From: Candidatus Heimdallarchaeota archaeon
GTDB taxonomy: Archaea > Asgardarchaeota > Heimdallarchaeia > JABLTI01
Assembly (NCBI GenBank): GCA_019058275.1
Contig: JAHLVW010000103.1
Span: 62,001-126,000, forward strand
Reading direction: 5' to 3'
Length of the DNA stretch: 64,000 nt
Below, in pieces: positions 54,005-63,502 of the stretch. The notes under the pieces are model-generated. The model did no database searches, had not been told where the DNA came from, and was given only the letters and a program-made list of their open reading frames with translations. A program made the translations under genes and the position numbers. The number at the start of each line of letters is the position of its first letter. The stretch's first letter is position 1.

Positions 54005-56845
54005 TTGCAAGAAAAGGAAATAACTATGATTTTTAGAAAAATTAGAAATGGTTATTGGGAAAAAGATGAGAGTAATGTAATAGATGGTGAAATAGCAGAT
54101 AAACTACTAGATCGAATAAAAGAAGAATTAGAAGATTATAAACTTGATTTCAAACAGATTTTACCAAATGAACCATATAAGACTGGTAAACTAATTTCTG
54201 CTATATCAAATGAGGGTGGTGGTGTAATTCTATATGGAATTTCAAATGACAAAGAAATTATTGGAATAAAAGATTTAGAATCAACATCAGAGAGGATAAT
54301 TAGGATTGTAAGAGACAAATGCTTTCCAATTCCAGAAATCAGATCATTGAGGATTATCACAACTGAAAACAAACAGATTTTAGCTATACTTATACCTCAA
54401 CAAAAGGAATTAGTTGCTTATGATAATGAATATTATAAGCGATATGGTGACTCAACAGAAAAAATGAATAATCAAGAAATAAAACAAAGAAAGGCTATTT
54501 TATCTAAGATTATCAAAAATTACTCAGTAATTTGGGAAAGTTCAACTGATTTAACATCAAATGAAGTTCTAGGAAGAGAAAGAGGTTTACCAAAAGGAGG
54601 TTTTAGAGAGTTTTATTATTCAAGAGATGAAGATATTAAATTAAATGAAATTCTGAAAAAAAACCTTAATTTGGAAGCTAAAGAAAAATCAAAACACATT
54701 ATGGTAACTGGTCCACCTTTATCAGGAAAATCACGAATAATATATGAATGGTTTAAAAAAGTGAAAAACATCGATATTTTAATTCCTAGAAAAGAACTAT
54801 CAGATATTGGTTTTAATTTACCTCATAACTCTAAAGTATCAAACAAAAAAATATTATATCTAGACGATTTCAATTTGTATATAAAGAATAAAGATTTTAT
54901 TCCTTATTTTGAATCTGTAATTTCATTAAATGATATAACAATTTTATCTGCTTGTAGATCTGGCTACGAATTTAAAAATACTACTAATTTACTACTTAAA
55001 GAACAACAAATTGATATTGAAAATATATTTGATTTTATTAAAATCGAAAAAATAGATGACAAATTAGCCAAGGAGATTGCTGATAAATTAAACATCGATT
55101 GGAAAGACATTGAATTTAATGGTACTATTGGTTCTATTCTATTAAAATTAAATGAAATGCGAAGACGTTTTAATCATGAGCTTAGTATGTTAGGTAAGAC
55201 TTTGCTAGAAATATTGAAGTATATCTATTTGACTGGGTTGTTTATTTTTACAGATTTATATCAAATATCTATAATAAAACAAATCAGTACTTTAGACCAA
55301 TTTGAAATTAATTTTAAATCATACGAATTAGATAAATGTGTTGAAGAACTAGAAAAATGGGAATTTGTGTCAAGATATGATAAAGATTTTCTATTAATTG
55401 ATTCTGTTTATTTTGAATCAATAATTGCTCCTGAGATGAAAATTAGTATTTTTGATTATAGAAAATTGATAGAGCTTTTCAATAATGATATTTCAATTTT
55501 AAATCTAATTGCATTAAGACTAGAAAACAAAAGTAATTATGATTTAGAAAATAAAGTTAATCTACTGAAAGAAGCTGTATCTATTTATTCCACTATATTG
55601 AATAAAGTATCAAAAACTGAAAATAGAGATTATATTGAATCAATTAATAAAGAATTAGGAGATATCTATTTTAAGTTAGCTAAACTTATTGATACTAAAG
55701 AAAATTGTAAAAAATCAATAGATTTCTATAAAAAAACACTTGACTTTTACAGTGTTGATGATTATCCTCATTTTTATGCAATGATAAATTTTAGTTTAAG
55801 CAATACATATGAATTACTTGGTACTATTGAAGATTACAAGGAAAACATCAATAAATCAATAGATTATGCAAAAATAGCAATTAACATTTTCAAAAATGTT
55901 AACAATTTATATAGTTATTCTCTAGCAAATATAAAATTAGGTAACTCTTATTCTTTGTTTGCAGAAGTGTTTTATGAAAATGTACTAGATTATAGTAAAT
56001 TATCAATTAAAGCATTTGAAAAAGCATTAGAATATTTTAATGAAGAGGACTTTCCAGAAAAATATGCATTGATTTGTTACAGTTTAGGATCAGTATATAG
56101 CATTTTAACAGAGATCAAGGATACAGAAGATAATTTTGAGAAATCTAAAGATTATTATCTTGAATCAATTAAAATTAGAACTAAAGAAACTCATCCATCT
56201 GAATTTAATTCTACACATTATAATTTAGGAATATTATATAATGGATATTCACAGATTGGTCCAATATCAATTTCTAAAAAATCACAAGCATATGTTTTAA
56301 AGAAAGCTATTGAGCATTTTAAAGAATCATTAAAATTTCGAAAGAAAAATAGTTTGCCTTTAGCATATGCAAAAACCATGGCTAATCTTTCAAGCACTTA
56401 TTTTGCATTATCTGATAAAGAAAATCAGATTGAAAATCTTGAAAAGAGTATTTCACATGCAAAAGAAGCAATGGAAATCTATGAAAAGAGTGATTATCCT
56501 TTGCAATATGCAATAACAAATAATAATTTGGCAAATGGTTATTCAAATCTAGCAGAAATAGGTTTGGAACCAATAAAAAATCTTAATCTAGCAATACAAA
56601 TATACGAAGAAATTTTAACTCTAAATTTAGAAGATAGTAAAATACTATCAAAATATGATATTATGAATAATTTAGGTTTATCATATTTTGAATTAGCTAA
56701 ATATGAAAACAAAGAAAAAAACTGTAAAAAAGCTATCAAATATCTAGAAATATCTTTGAGCTTTTATCAATCACTAAATATTTTTATTAAGATATTTGTA
56801 ACTAGAAGAAATTTAAATGATGTAAAAGAATTCTGTAATAGTTAG
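54005..56845 (+). CDS. AlbA_2 (Schlafen-like) - P-loop NTPase (STAND-like) - TPR protein
   Basis: KLISAISNEGGGVILYGISNDKEIIGI; MVTGPPLSGKSRIIYEWF; KKILYLDDFNLY; C-terminal TPR-like repeats. Confidence 0.85.
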   Translation: MQEKEITMIFRKIRNGYWEKDESNVIDGEIADKLLDRIKEELEDYKLDFKQILPNEPYKTGKLISAISNEGGGVILYGISNDKEIIGIKDLESTSERIIRIVRDKCFPIPEIRSLRIITTENKQILAILIPQQKELVAYDNEYYKRYGDSTEKMNNQEIKQRKAILSKIIKNYSVIWESSTDLTSNEVLGRERGLPKGGFREFYYSRDEDIKLNEILKKNLNLEAKEKSKHIMVTGPPLSGKSRIIYEWFKKVKNIDILIPRKELSDIGFNLPHNSKVSNKKILYLDDFNLYIKNKDFIPYFESVISLNDITILSACRSGYEFKNTTNLLLKEQQIDIENIFDFIKIEKIDDKLAKEIADKLNIDWKDIEFNGTIGSILLKLNEMRRRFNHELSMLGKTLLEILKYIYLTGLFIFTDLYQISIIKQISTLDQFEINFKSYELDKCVEELEKWEFVSRYDKDFLLIDSVYFESIIAPEMKISIFDYRKLIELFNNDISILNLIALRLENKSNYDLENKVNLLKEAVSIYSTILNKVSKTENRDYIESINKELGDIYFKLAKLIDTKENCKKSIDFYKKTLDFYSVDDYPHFYAMINFSLSNTYELLGTIEDYKENINKSIDYAKIAINIFKNVNNLYSYSLANIKLGNSYSLFAEVFYENVLDYSKLSIKAFEKALEYFNEEDFPEKYALICYSLGSVYSILTEIKDTEDNFEKSKDYYLESIKIRTKETHPSEFNSTHYNLGILYNGYSQIGPISISKKSQAYVLKKAIEHFKESLKFRKKNSLPLAYAKTMANLSSTYFALSDKENQIENLEKSISHAKEAMEIYEKSDYPLQYAITNNNLANGYSNLAEIGLEPIKNLNLAIQIYEEILTLNLEDSKILSKYDIMNNLGLSYFELAKYENKEKNCKKAIKYLEISLSFYQSLNIFIKIFVTRRNLNDVKEFCNS

Positions 56846-56910
56846 TAATCTTTTGTTACAATTACATAATTATCACTAAAAAATAGTTCTATCTAGAAAT
56901 TAAATCATAC

Positions 56911-57030
56911 TTTTGAAAGGCCTGTGGTGTACGTTTCGAGTCTTCGGGTGAGATGTTCAGCCGGTAGGTACTTACCACCTAAGCGTGTCCTTCCGAACGG
57001 GACTTCTGACTATGAAAGATAAAGTCTGCT
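56911..57030 (+). repeat. R8: long 23S 3'-end repeat
   Basis: ttttgaaaggcctgtggtgtacgtttcgagtcttcgggtgagatgttcagccggtaggtacttaccacctaagcgtgtccttccgaacgggacttctgac. Confidence 0.97.
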
Positions 57031-57198
57031 ACTTATAAGATTGATGATTTTATAATGAATCAATTAAATAAAGTAATTAATTTGAGCATAGAAAATATGA
57101 AGAACAATCCTTTTGTCTGTTTCTAATTCACATAAGATTTTTTAATTTCAAATACTATACCTAATTGATAACATCAAAAGGGAGGAAAGGATCCTATT

Positions 57199-57965
57199 TT
57201 GATAAGAAAAGGAAAATGGAGGTACTATATTCTCTTAAGTGTAATAATTATTATTAGTACTCCGTTTTTATTTAAAAAAGATAATTCAGTGAAAGCACTA
57301 ACAGCTTCAGATACCCTGTACTTTGGTGATTATCACTATTTCTATTGGACAACTCAAAAAGGTCCACCTCAATATGTAGATTGGTATTTTAGTGGGAGTA
57401 ATAGCTATGTTGGTATAGAAGTTTGGCTCTTAAATGACGAAGGTTTTGCTGATTTTCAATCATTGTCAAGTTTTTCGGGTTATCAGCTTTCTGATGGAGG
57501 ATATTATCGTGCTGATGGGGTATACGATCTACCATATGAAGATTATTGGTACGTTGTTTTTGGCATAATGATGAGGATATTTTTGCAAGCAGTACAGTTA
57601 CAATGACTGTAGAACTTATTACACCTATTACATCTTATATGTATCCAGGAAATACTTTGGAAGGTTGGGCTATTGCTCTTATTGTTATTGGTTCAATAAT
57701 CTGTGTAAATACACTATTATCATTTATTATTGTAGCTTTATGGAAGAGGAATAGGAAACTTCGCACAGCTCAAGTATTGCCATCAACTGAAGCTATACAA
57801 GCACCACAACAGCAACATACTGTTGATGAACACTTTCACTCGCCTGATGATTTGCAAAAGCAAATTTCTCAAAGTGAGACAATTTACTGTTCAACTTGTG
57901 GATCTCCCAATCCTAAAGGAAAGAATTACTGTGGTGATTGTGGAGAATCTCTTCAAAAAAATTAA
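57199..57965 (+). pseudogene. Secreted/TM protein with C-terminal zinc ribbon, frameshifted at ~57557 (T5 run)
   Basis: YWYVVF|GIMMRIF vs FWHNDEDIFASSTVTMTVELI; C-terminal YCSTCGSPNPKGKNYCGDCGESL. Confidence 0.65.
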
Positions 57966-58007
57966 TGGTTTAGAAACATCCAACTCAATTTGGTTTTTGT
58001 CTAGATA

Positions 58008-58105
58008 TGCTCGGTCCGCATGTGCTTACCACCTAAACATGTCCTCCCCGAACCGGACTTCTAGACCTTCAAGAAGAAGTGTGTGCAGTGATTCTACCTT
58101 TTTTT
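58008..58105 (+). repeat. R9: 23S 3'-end repeat
   Basis: tgctcggtccgcatgtgcttaccacctaaacatgtcctccccgaaccggacttctagaccttcaagaagaagtgtgtgcagtgattctaccttttttt. Confidence 0.95.
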
Positions 58106-58163
58106 GCGAAAAGTAGATTAATTTCAAAGCAATAATATACTATGCCTTCGGGGTGGGTGCTAA

Positions 58164-60323
58164 ATGAGAAAAGCAAGAAAATGTTTGCTACTAATTTTCA
58201 TACTGATAATAGCTGCTTTTGTTAAGCAAAGAAATGTAGAAGCGAAAGAAACAGAAGAAATGGAAAATAATCTAGTTCTTCAACCTCAAGCAATGAGTGT
58301 TTATTCTAAATGGAATTTTACAACAGGTGATGTTATTCACTCTTCCCCTGCAGTTGCTGACCTCAATAAAGATGGTACATTAGATGTACTTGTAGGATCA
58401 AATGATGATAATTTTTACTGCCTAAATCATACTGGAGGTTTAGAGTGGAGCTACACAACAAGTAATAATGTTCATTCTTCTCCTGCTGTGGCAGACCTTA
58501 ACAATAATAGTTCTCTGGAAATACTGGTAGGGTCATTTGATCGTAAGCTTTACTGTTTTAATCACTCAGGTGGTATAGAATGGAGCTTCCCTGTAAGTTA
58601 TGCTATTTGGTCCTCTCCTGCTGTTGCAGATCTTAACAATGATGGTGCTTTAGAAGTGTTGATAGGAACAGATGATTCAAAGCTCTACTGTTTGAATTAC
58701 TCTGGCGATGAACTATGGAGCTTCACAGCAAGTTCTTATTTTACAGGTTCTCCTGCTATTGCTGATCTTGACAATGATGGAACTTTAGAAGTAGTGGTAG
58801 GATCAGAGGATTACAAGCTTTACTGTTTAAACCACACTGGTGGTTTAGAATGGAATTATACAACGAGTTCTTATGTTGTTTCCTCTCCTGCTGTTGCAGA
58901 TCTAAATGACGATAGTACTTTAGAAGTGCTGATTAGATCATGGGATGGTAATCTTTATTGCTTTAATCATACTGGTGGGGTAGAGTGGTACTATAATATA
59001 GGTAGTAGTATTGAGTCTTCTCCAGCAGTAGCTGACATAGATAATGATGGTACACTAGAAGTGCTGGTAGGATCAGTTGGTCTTTATTGCTTTAATCATA
59101 CAGGTGGTTTTGAATGGAATTACTTTACAGGTTATACTGAATCTTCTTCTCCTATCGCTGTTGATTTAGATGATGATAATACTTTAGAAGTGTTGATAGG
59201 ATCAAAAGATGACAAGCTTTACTGTTTCAATCATACAGGCGGGATAGAGTGGAGTTATACTACAGGTAATTCTATTAGCTCTTCTCCTGCAGTTGCTGAC
59301 CTCGATGATGATGGCATTTTAGAAATATTAGTAGGATCAAGGGATAACAAGCTATACTGTATTGGCTTATCTGGTATTAGTTCAAGTGGCGCTGCTCCTT
59401 GGTACTGTTTCCGAGGGTCTGTTTTCCATACCGGTCACATGGACAGTGACAGTGATTACATGGATGATCAAACGGAATCCTTCTATGGTACGAATCCGCT
59501 GAATGCTGATACCGATGCTGATTTGCTTGATGATTGGTATGAAATCTATTACACCAACACTGATCCTCTCGATAATGATTCTGATATTGATAGTATGCCT
59601 GATGGTTGGGAAGTGCAAAATAGGTTAGATCCACTTGTTAATGATGCTGCTGATGATGAAGATGAAGATGGTTTAACCAATCTGGAAGAATATCAACATA
59701 ATTCTGATCCTAATGATGCCGATAGTGATTCCGATGGGTTAACTGATGGTGAGGAAGTTGATACCTATTATACTAATCCCACTGATGTTGATTCAGATTC
59801 AGATGGATTGCTGGATGGTGATGAAGTTGATATTCATGGAACTGATCCAGCTGATGAAGATACAGAAAATGATGGAATGCCTGACGGTTGGGAAATAGCT
59901 CATTCATTGAATCCTCTGTCAGATGATAGTTTAGAGGATGCAGATGGAGATAATCTTTACAACATCGAAGAATACACCAATGGTTGTAATCCAACTGATA
60001 CTGATACAGATAATGATGGATTAAATGATTATGATGAAGTGATGGTCCACTCAACAGATCCTGATGATGTTGATACTGATAATGATGGCTACAGTGATAA
60101 AATCGAGGTTGATAATGGAACTAATCCTAATAATCCTAATGATTACCCACCCACAACCATTACCCCACCACCAGAGACTATCACTCCTCCACCTGAAACG
60201 ATTACAGAAAATCAAACAATAACTACTACTGTTGAAACAGGTATAATTTATTCTTCTGTTGTCCTTATGGTAATTGTAGGTATTTCCACAACAGTAATTC
60301 TCATCAGAAAACGTCGAAAATAA
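58164..60323 (+). CDS. Secreted FG-GAP/VCBS beta-propeller surface protein with TSP3-type Ca-binding repeats, Pro/Thr linker and C-terminal TM anchor
   Basis: Repeated SSPAVADLNNDGTLEVLVGS..LYCLNHTGGLEWSYTT; DSDSDGLTDGEEVDTYYTNPTDVDSDSDG; TPPPETITPPPETIT; TM and basic tail. Confidence 0.9.
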   Translation: MRKARKCLLLIFILIIAAFVKQRNVEAKETEEMENNLVLQPQAMSVYSKWNFTTGDVIHSSPAVADLNKDGTLDVLVGSNDDNFYCLNHTGGLEWSYTTSNNVHSSPAVADLNNNSSLEILVGSFDRKLYCFNHSGGIEWSFPVSYAIWSSPAVADLNNDGALEVLIGTDDSKLYCLNYSGDELWSFTASSYFTGSPAIADLDNDGTLEVVVGSEDYKLYCLNHTGGLEWNYTTSSYVVSSPAVADLNDDSTLEVLIRSWDGNLYCFNHTGGVEWYYNIGSSIESSPAVADIDNDGTLEVLVGSVGLYCFNHTGGFEWNYFTGYTESSSPIAVDLDDDNTLEVLIGSKDDKLYCFNHTGGIEWSYTTGNSISSSPAVADLDDDGILEILVGSRDNKLYCIGLSGISSSGAAPWYCFRGSVFHTGHMDSDSDYMDDQTESFYGTNPLNADTDADLLDDWYEIYYTNTDPLDNDSDIDSMPDGWEVQNRLDPLVNDAADDEDEDGLTNLEEYQHNSDPNDADSDSDGLTDGEEVDTYYTNPTDVDSDSDGLLDGDEVDIHGTDPADEDTENDGMPDGWEIAHSLNPLSDDSLEDADGDNLYNIEEYTNGCNPTDTDTDNDGLNDYDEVMVHSTDPDDVDTDNDGYSDKIEVDNGTNPNNPNDYPPTTITPPPETITPPPETITENQTITTTVETGIIYSSVVLMVIVGISTTVILIRKRRK

Positions 60324-60426
60324 ATAAATTAGAAATGAGAGTGAAGGTTCTCATTCTAGTTTTTCTTTTTTTTCCTTAAGATATAGATATTAAAAGAATT
60401 GGTATTTACTACATATACATATTCCC

Positions 60427-60484
60427 TACTGAACCTGGTTTCTGATATTAAAGAAGAAGTGTGTGAAGTGATTCTACTTTTTTA
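60427..60484 (+). repeat. R10: 23S processing-stem repeat (similarity to R4 flank continues to ~60590)
   Basis: actgaacctggtttctgatattaaagaagaagtgtgtgaagtgattctactttttt. Confidence 0.87.
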
Positions 60485-60622
60485 GTTTGCTCAGTTGCAC
60501 TAATATTTGATTGAATAAGAAATGTGAGCGATTAGTTTTTTATTGAAGAATGAATATATTTAATGTAAGAAAAATGTGATGTGTTCCATTTCTATTTGAG
60601 TAAATTGGGGGAAGTATGAGGA

Positions 60623-60931
60623 ATGATTTTGATTTTTCATTCATTTCTTGAACTACTGAATATTACGGATTATCCTTATCGCTTCTATACTTTGGGCGGT
60701 TTTGGGATGATCCTTGGAGGTCTTTTAGTTGGACTACCTATTCTTTTCACCATTTCTTACATTTTACGTTCTCGTTCTCGAGATTTTCTTTATCGTCATC
60801 TATCAACTGAGCAGCTGAGAAGTGTGCATCTAAATCTGATTTCTCTTTCTCTTACCCTTACCAGTTTTCTTGCATTCTTAGTTTTTCTCATTTACTTTCT
60901 TTTGTCTTTGTTTGTTTTCAATGAGAGTTGA
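60623..60931 (+). CDS. Small polytopic membrane protein
   Basis: Three hydrophobic segments in 102 aa. Confidence 0.5.
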   Translation: MILIFHSFLELLNITDYPYRFYTLGGFGMILGGLLVGLPILFTISYILRSRSRDFLYRHLSTEQLRSVHLNLISLSLTLTSFLAFLVFLIYFLLSLFVFNES

Positions 60932-61061
60932 GAATCCTTTGATCTCCCTTTTCTCTTGCTCTCCCTTATTCCATTTTGTTTCTTTCTTCTCCTTACTCCA
61001 AGTTCTTTCCTTTGGTATAGATTTAGGAAAAAGCACAAAGTCCAGAGTGAGGTTTCCTCTG

Positions 61062-61101
61062 TAGACTAATAAAGAAGAAGTGTGGGAACAGCTCCTTTTT
61101 C
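61062..61101 (+). repeat. R11: degenerate processing-stem repeat
   Basis: tagactaataaagaagaagtgtgggaacagctcctttttc. Confidence 0.78.
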
Positions 61102-61153
61102 ATTGAAACACTTATAAGTAAAAACTGAATATATTATAATAGAGAGGATTATT

Positions 61154-61711
61154 TTGAAAGATAATTCAACCCAAGTTCTACAAGTTGAAAAAACTGAAAA
61201 GATGCGATGGAATCCTTTTGTTTATTTAAACTCTATAGCAATTATCATCAGTTTCTTTGCTATGATTTCCCTTCCACTTTTTCCTTTTGCTATATGGTGG
61301 CATACTGGATTTCTAGATGATGTCCATATAGATGTAGCTGTAGTATTCAAATTGTACTTTACATCGTCATCTTGGTTTTCTATAGCAACTTTGTTCTTAT
61401 TCCTCACATTTTTACTCTGTTTAGTAATGTCAATTATCTTATTATTACATTCTATTGGAAAAGTCTCTCTTAGATTCCCTCCAAAGAAAATTGGATTGCT
61501 AGGATTCATTCCTTCATTTGCAGCTTTAACCTTAACAGTGACACTTGCAGTAGTTTTCATTCAATACTCAATTAATCGCCCCTGGAGTCTTTCATTTTGC
61601 TTTTATTCTTCTTTAATTTGCTCTTTAATCTTAATGCTTCTCTTTATCATTCATTTAAATAAAGAATCAATATTTAGAAGATCTGCAATCATTACTCAAG
61701 CAGGTTTCTAG
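61154..61711 (+). CDS. Polytopic membrane protein, paralog of 41664..42293
   Basis: Near full-length alignment with 41664..42293. Confidence 0.78.
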   Translation: MKDNSTQVLQVEKTEKMRWNPFVYLNSIAIIISFFAMISLPLFPFAIWWHTGFLDDVHIDVAVVFKLYFTSSSWFSIATLFLFLTFLLCLVMSIILLLHSIGKVSLRFPPKKIGLLGFIPSFAALTLTVTLAVVFIQYSINRPWSLSFCFYSSLICSLILMLLFIIHLNKESIFRRSAIITQAGF

Positions 61712-61730
61712 ATTTCCTAAATTATATTGT

Positions 61731-61812
61731 TGCTCAGCCGGCAGGTACTTACCACCTAAGCGTGTCATTACCGAAATGGACTTCTAGACCTTAAAGAAGA
61801 AGTGTGTGTCCC
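61731..61812 (+). repeat. R12: 23S 3'-end repeat, near-identical to P0
   Basis: tgctcagccggcaggtacttaccacctaagcgtgtcattaccgaaatggacttctagaccttaaagaagaagtgtgtgtccc. Confidence 0.98.
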
Positions 61813-61949
61813 ATGTATCATTTATTTTTTGGACTTTCTTTCACTTTTTCCTTGGAACAAATTTAGTTACATTTTAGTTTTAAAGTCATTTTATTTTTTC
61901 TTGCTTAGCCTAAGTTGATAAAAATATGGAAATATGAGTTATCTATCAG

Positions 61950-62273
61950 TTATTCAAGAATATCTTTTATAGTTTTAATCAAAATAGGTATATCCATCTC
62001 AGGTTTACCTTGCATTGGACTTGTAACAGCTTCCTTTTTCCATCTTTGATGAAGGTGATGTGGTTTTGTTTTTACATTCCATCGATCATCATAGTTATCG
62101 TATCTAGTAAAATCATTTGGTTTTTGAGTGAATTGGATATGGTAGGAATACTCGTTGAAATCATTATATTGAATATAAAAGGTGAAACCCATCTTGAAGT
62201 GAATTATTAGTATAAGTTTTAAATCATCAAATTTAGTATCTATTATCTCTTCTAGAAATTCGTTTAAAATCAT
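61950..62273 (-). CDS. DUF6516/TumE-like putative toxin
   Basis: YSYHIQFTQKPNDFTRYDNYDDRWNVKTKPHHLHQRWKKEAV..PMQGKPEMDIPILIKTIKDIL. Confidence 0.5.
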   Translation of the reverse strand: MILNEFLEEIIDTKFDDLKLILIIHFKMGFTFYIQYNDFNEYSYHIQFTQKPNDFTRYDNYDDRWNVKTKPHHLHQRWKKEAVTSPMQGKPEMDIPILIKTIKDILE

Positions 62274-62326
62274 TTTTCTAGCAATGCTGATTTTTCTCCA
62301 TGCTGAGATAGTTTACTCCTCCAAAC

Positions 62327-62560
62327 TCACTTAATGTCACTTAATAATGCTTGTAATTTCTCTTCTTCTAGTAATAATTGCTTCAATGCAATGGCATCAC
62401 TTTCTGCATTTTCATGCCGACCATCTTTTGCTTTCTGTAAGAATGGTTGAGCAGAAGTTTCATTCCATCTAGTAAGAATCTCCTCAATCAATATTTGTAT
62501 TCGTCTTAGCTTGTAGGTTATTAATTCTTCAGCTACTTCTTTTTTCATACTTACATCCAT
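62327..62560 (-). CDS. Small helical protein, possible antitoxin partner of 61950..62273
   Basis: 77 aa, same strand, 54 nt upstream of the DUF6516-like ORF. Confidence 0.45.
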   Translation of the reverse strand: MDVSMKKEVAEELITYKLRRIQILIEEILTRWNETSAQPFLQKAKDGRHENAESDAIALKQLLLEEEKLQALLSDIK

Positions 62561-62650
62561 TTTTACTCACTTGTACTTTTAGTTTATCTTTATTTAAACT
62601 ATTCTTAAATTAGTTTTATTTGATTTTCAAGTTAGTGATAGTTTTGTTTT

Positions 62651-62823
62651 ACTGTCGTTGGACGAAAGTTCCGATGCAAGATCGGTTTGAAAGGCCTGTG
62701 GTGTATATGTCGAGTCTTCAGCGAGATACTCAATCAGTAGGTCCTTCCCCCTTCAGCGTGTCATTACCGAACTGGACTTCTAGCCCTTAAAGAGGAAGTG
62801 TGTGCAAGAATTCTACATTTTTT
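62651..62823 (+). repeat. R13: longest 23S 3'-end repeat (~170 nt)
   Basis: actgtcgttggacgaaagttccgatgcaagatcggtttgaaaggcctgtggtgtatatgtcgagtcttcagcgagatactc...cagcgtgtcattaccgaactggacttctagcccttaaagaggaagtgtgtgcaagaattctacatttttt. Confidence 0.98.
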
Positions 62824-63067
62824 ATTTGAAATTGTGTGGGTAATAGGTTTGTTATTAAAAATCAAAGAAGACAATTTGTTTTTATTTCTCATCGATGATG
62901 ATGGTGTCACTTAATATGTTATTGATAGCGAAGTGATTGGTATGAAAACTGGCAGCTGTTTTGTTCAGTACCAATTCAATCCTTATATCAATTAAATCGA
63001 CTATTCAGCTCTCCATCTACAAAGAAATCTCTACTTAAAACTCTACATAAGTATCTCTCAGAATTAT

Positions 63068-63436
63068 TTATCCAACATCTGTTCTAAGAACTCTAAACAT
63101 CTCTTTTAAGGTACCAATAATTTCTTTTCGAGGAAGGTGGAAAATAGTATTCCAAGTATGAATAAAACTAAATGATTCATCTGCATAAGTGAGTTTTCTC
63201 ACATTATCTTTGGTTATTTTTAGATTAAGGTTCTCTTTACTAGCATAATCCATTGCTAATTGAACATGTTTGTTATTGATATCAATTCCATGTGATTCAA
63301 AACTATATCTAGCAAAAATTTCTAGTGGAGGGCACCTTCCTCCAGCGTCATAATCTAGAATTTTTTTGTCTAATTTAGATTTTTGGATGAAATATAAGAA
63401 AGAATAAACTGGTGGTGGAATCAAATCAAATAACAA
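63068..63436 (-). CDS. SAM-dependent methyltransferase (short, possibly truncated)
   Basis: KKILDYDAGGRCPPLEIFARYSFESHGIDIN ... LTYADESFSFIHTWNTIFHLPRKEI. Confidence 0.65.
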   Translation of the reverse strand: MLFDLIPPPVYSFLYFIQKSKLDKKILDYDAGGRCPPLEIFARYSFESHGIDINNKHVQLAMDYASKENLNLKITKDNVRKLTYADESFSFIHTWNTIFHLPRKEIIGTLKEMFRVLRTDVG

Positions 63437-63502
63437 GAAATATCAAAGATAAATTTCTCATTAAAACCTTATCACAAATCTAGGTAGCTAATAAATAAAA
63501 GC

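Noticed and set aside
59377-60054. Antisense ORFs 59377..59634, 59382..59618, 59773..60054
   Set aside because: Shadow frames of the repetitive Asp-rich region of the surface protein (His/Gln-rich artefacts).
40653-62823. CRISPR array
   Set aside because: Repeats are kb-spaced, of variable length, and separated by genes rather than short spacers; no cas operon (the Cas4-like nuclease is alone).
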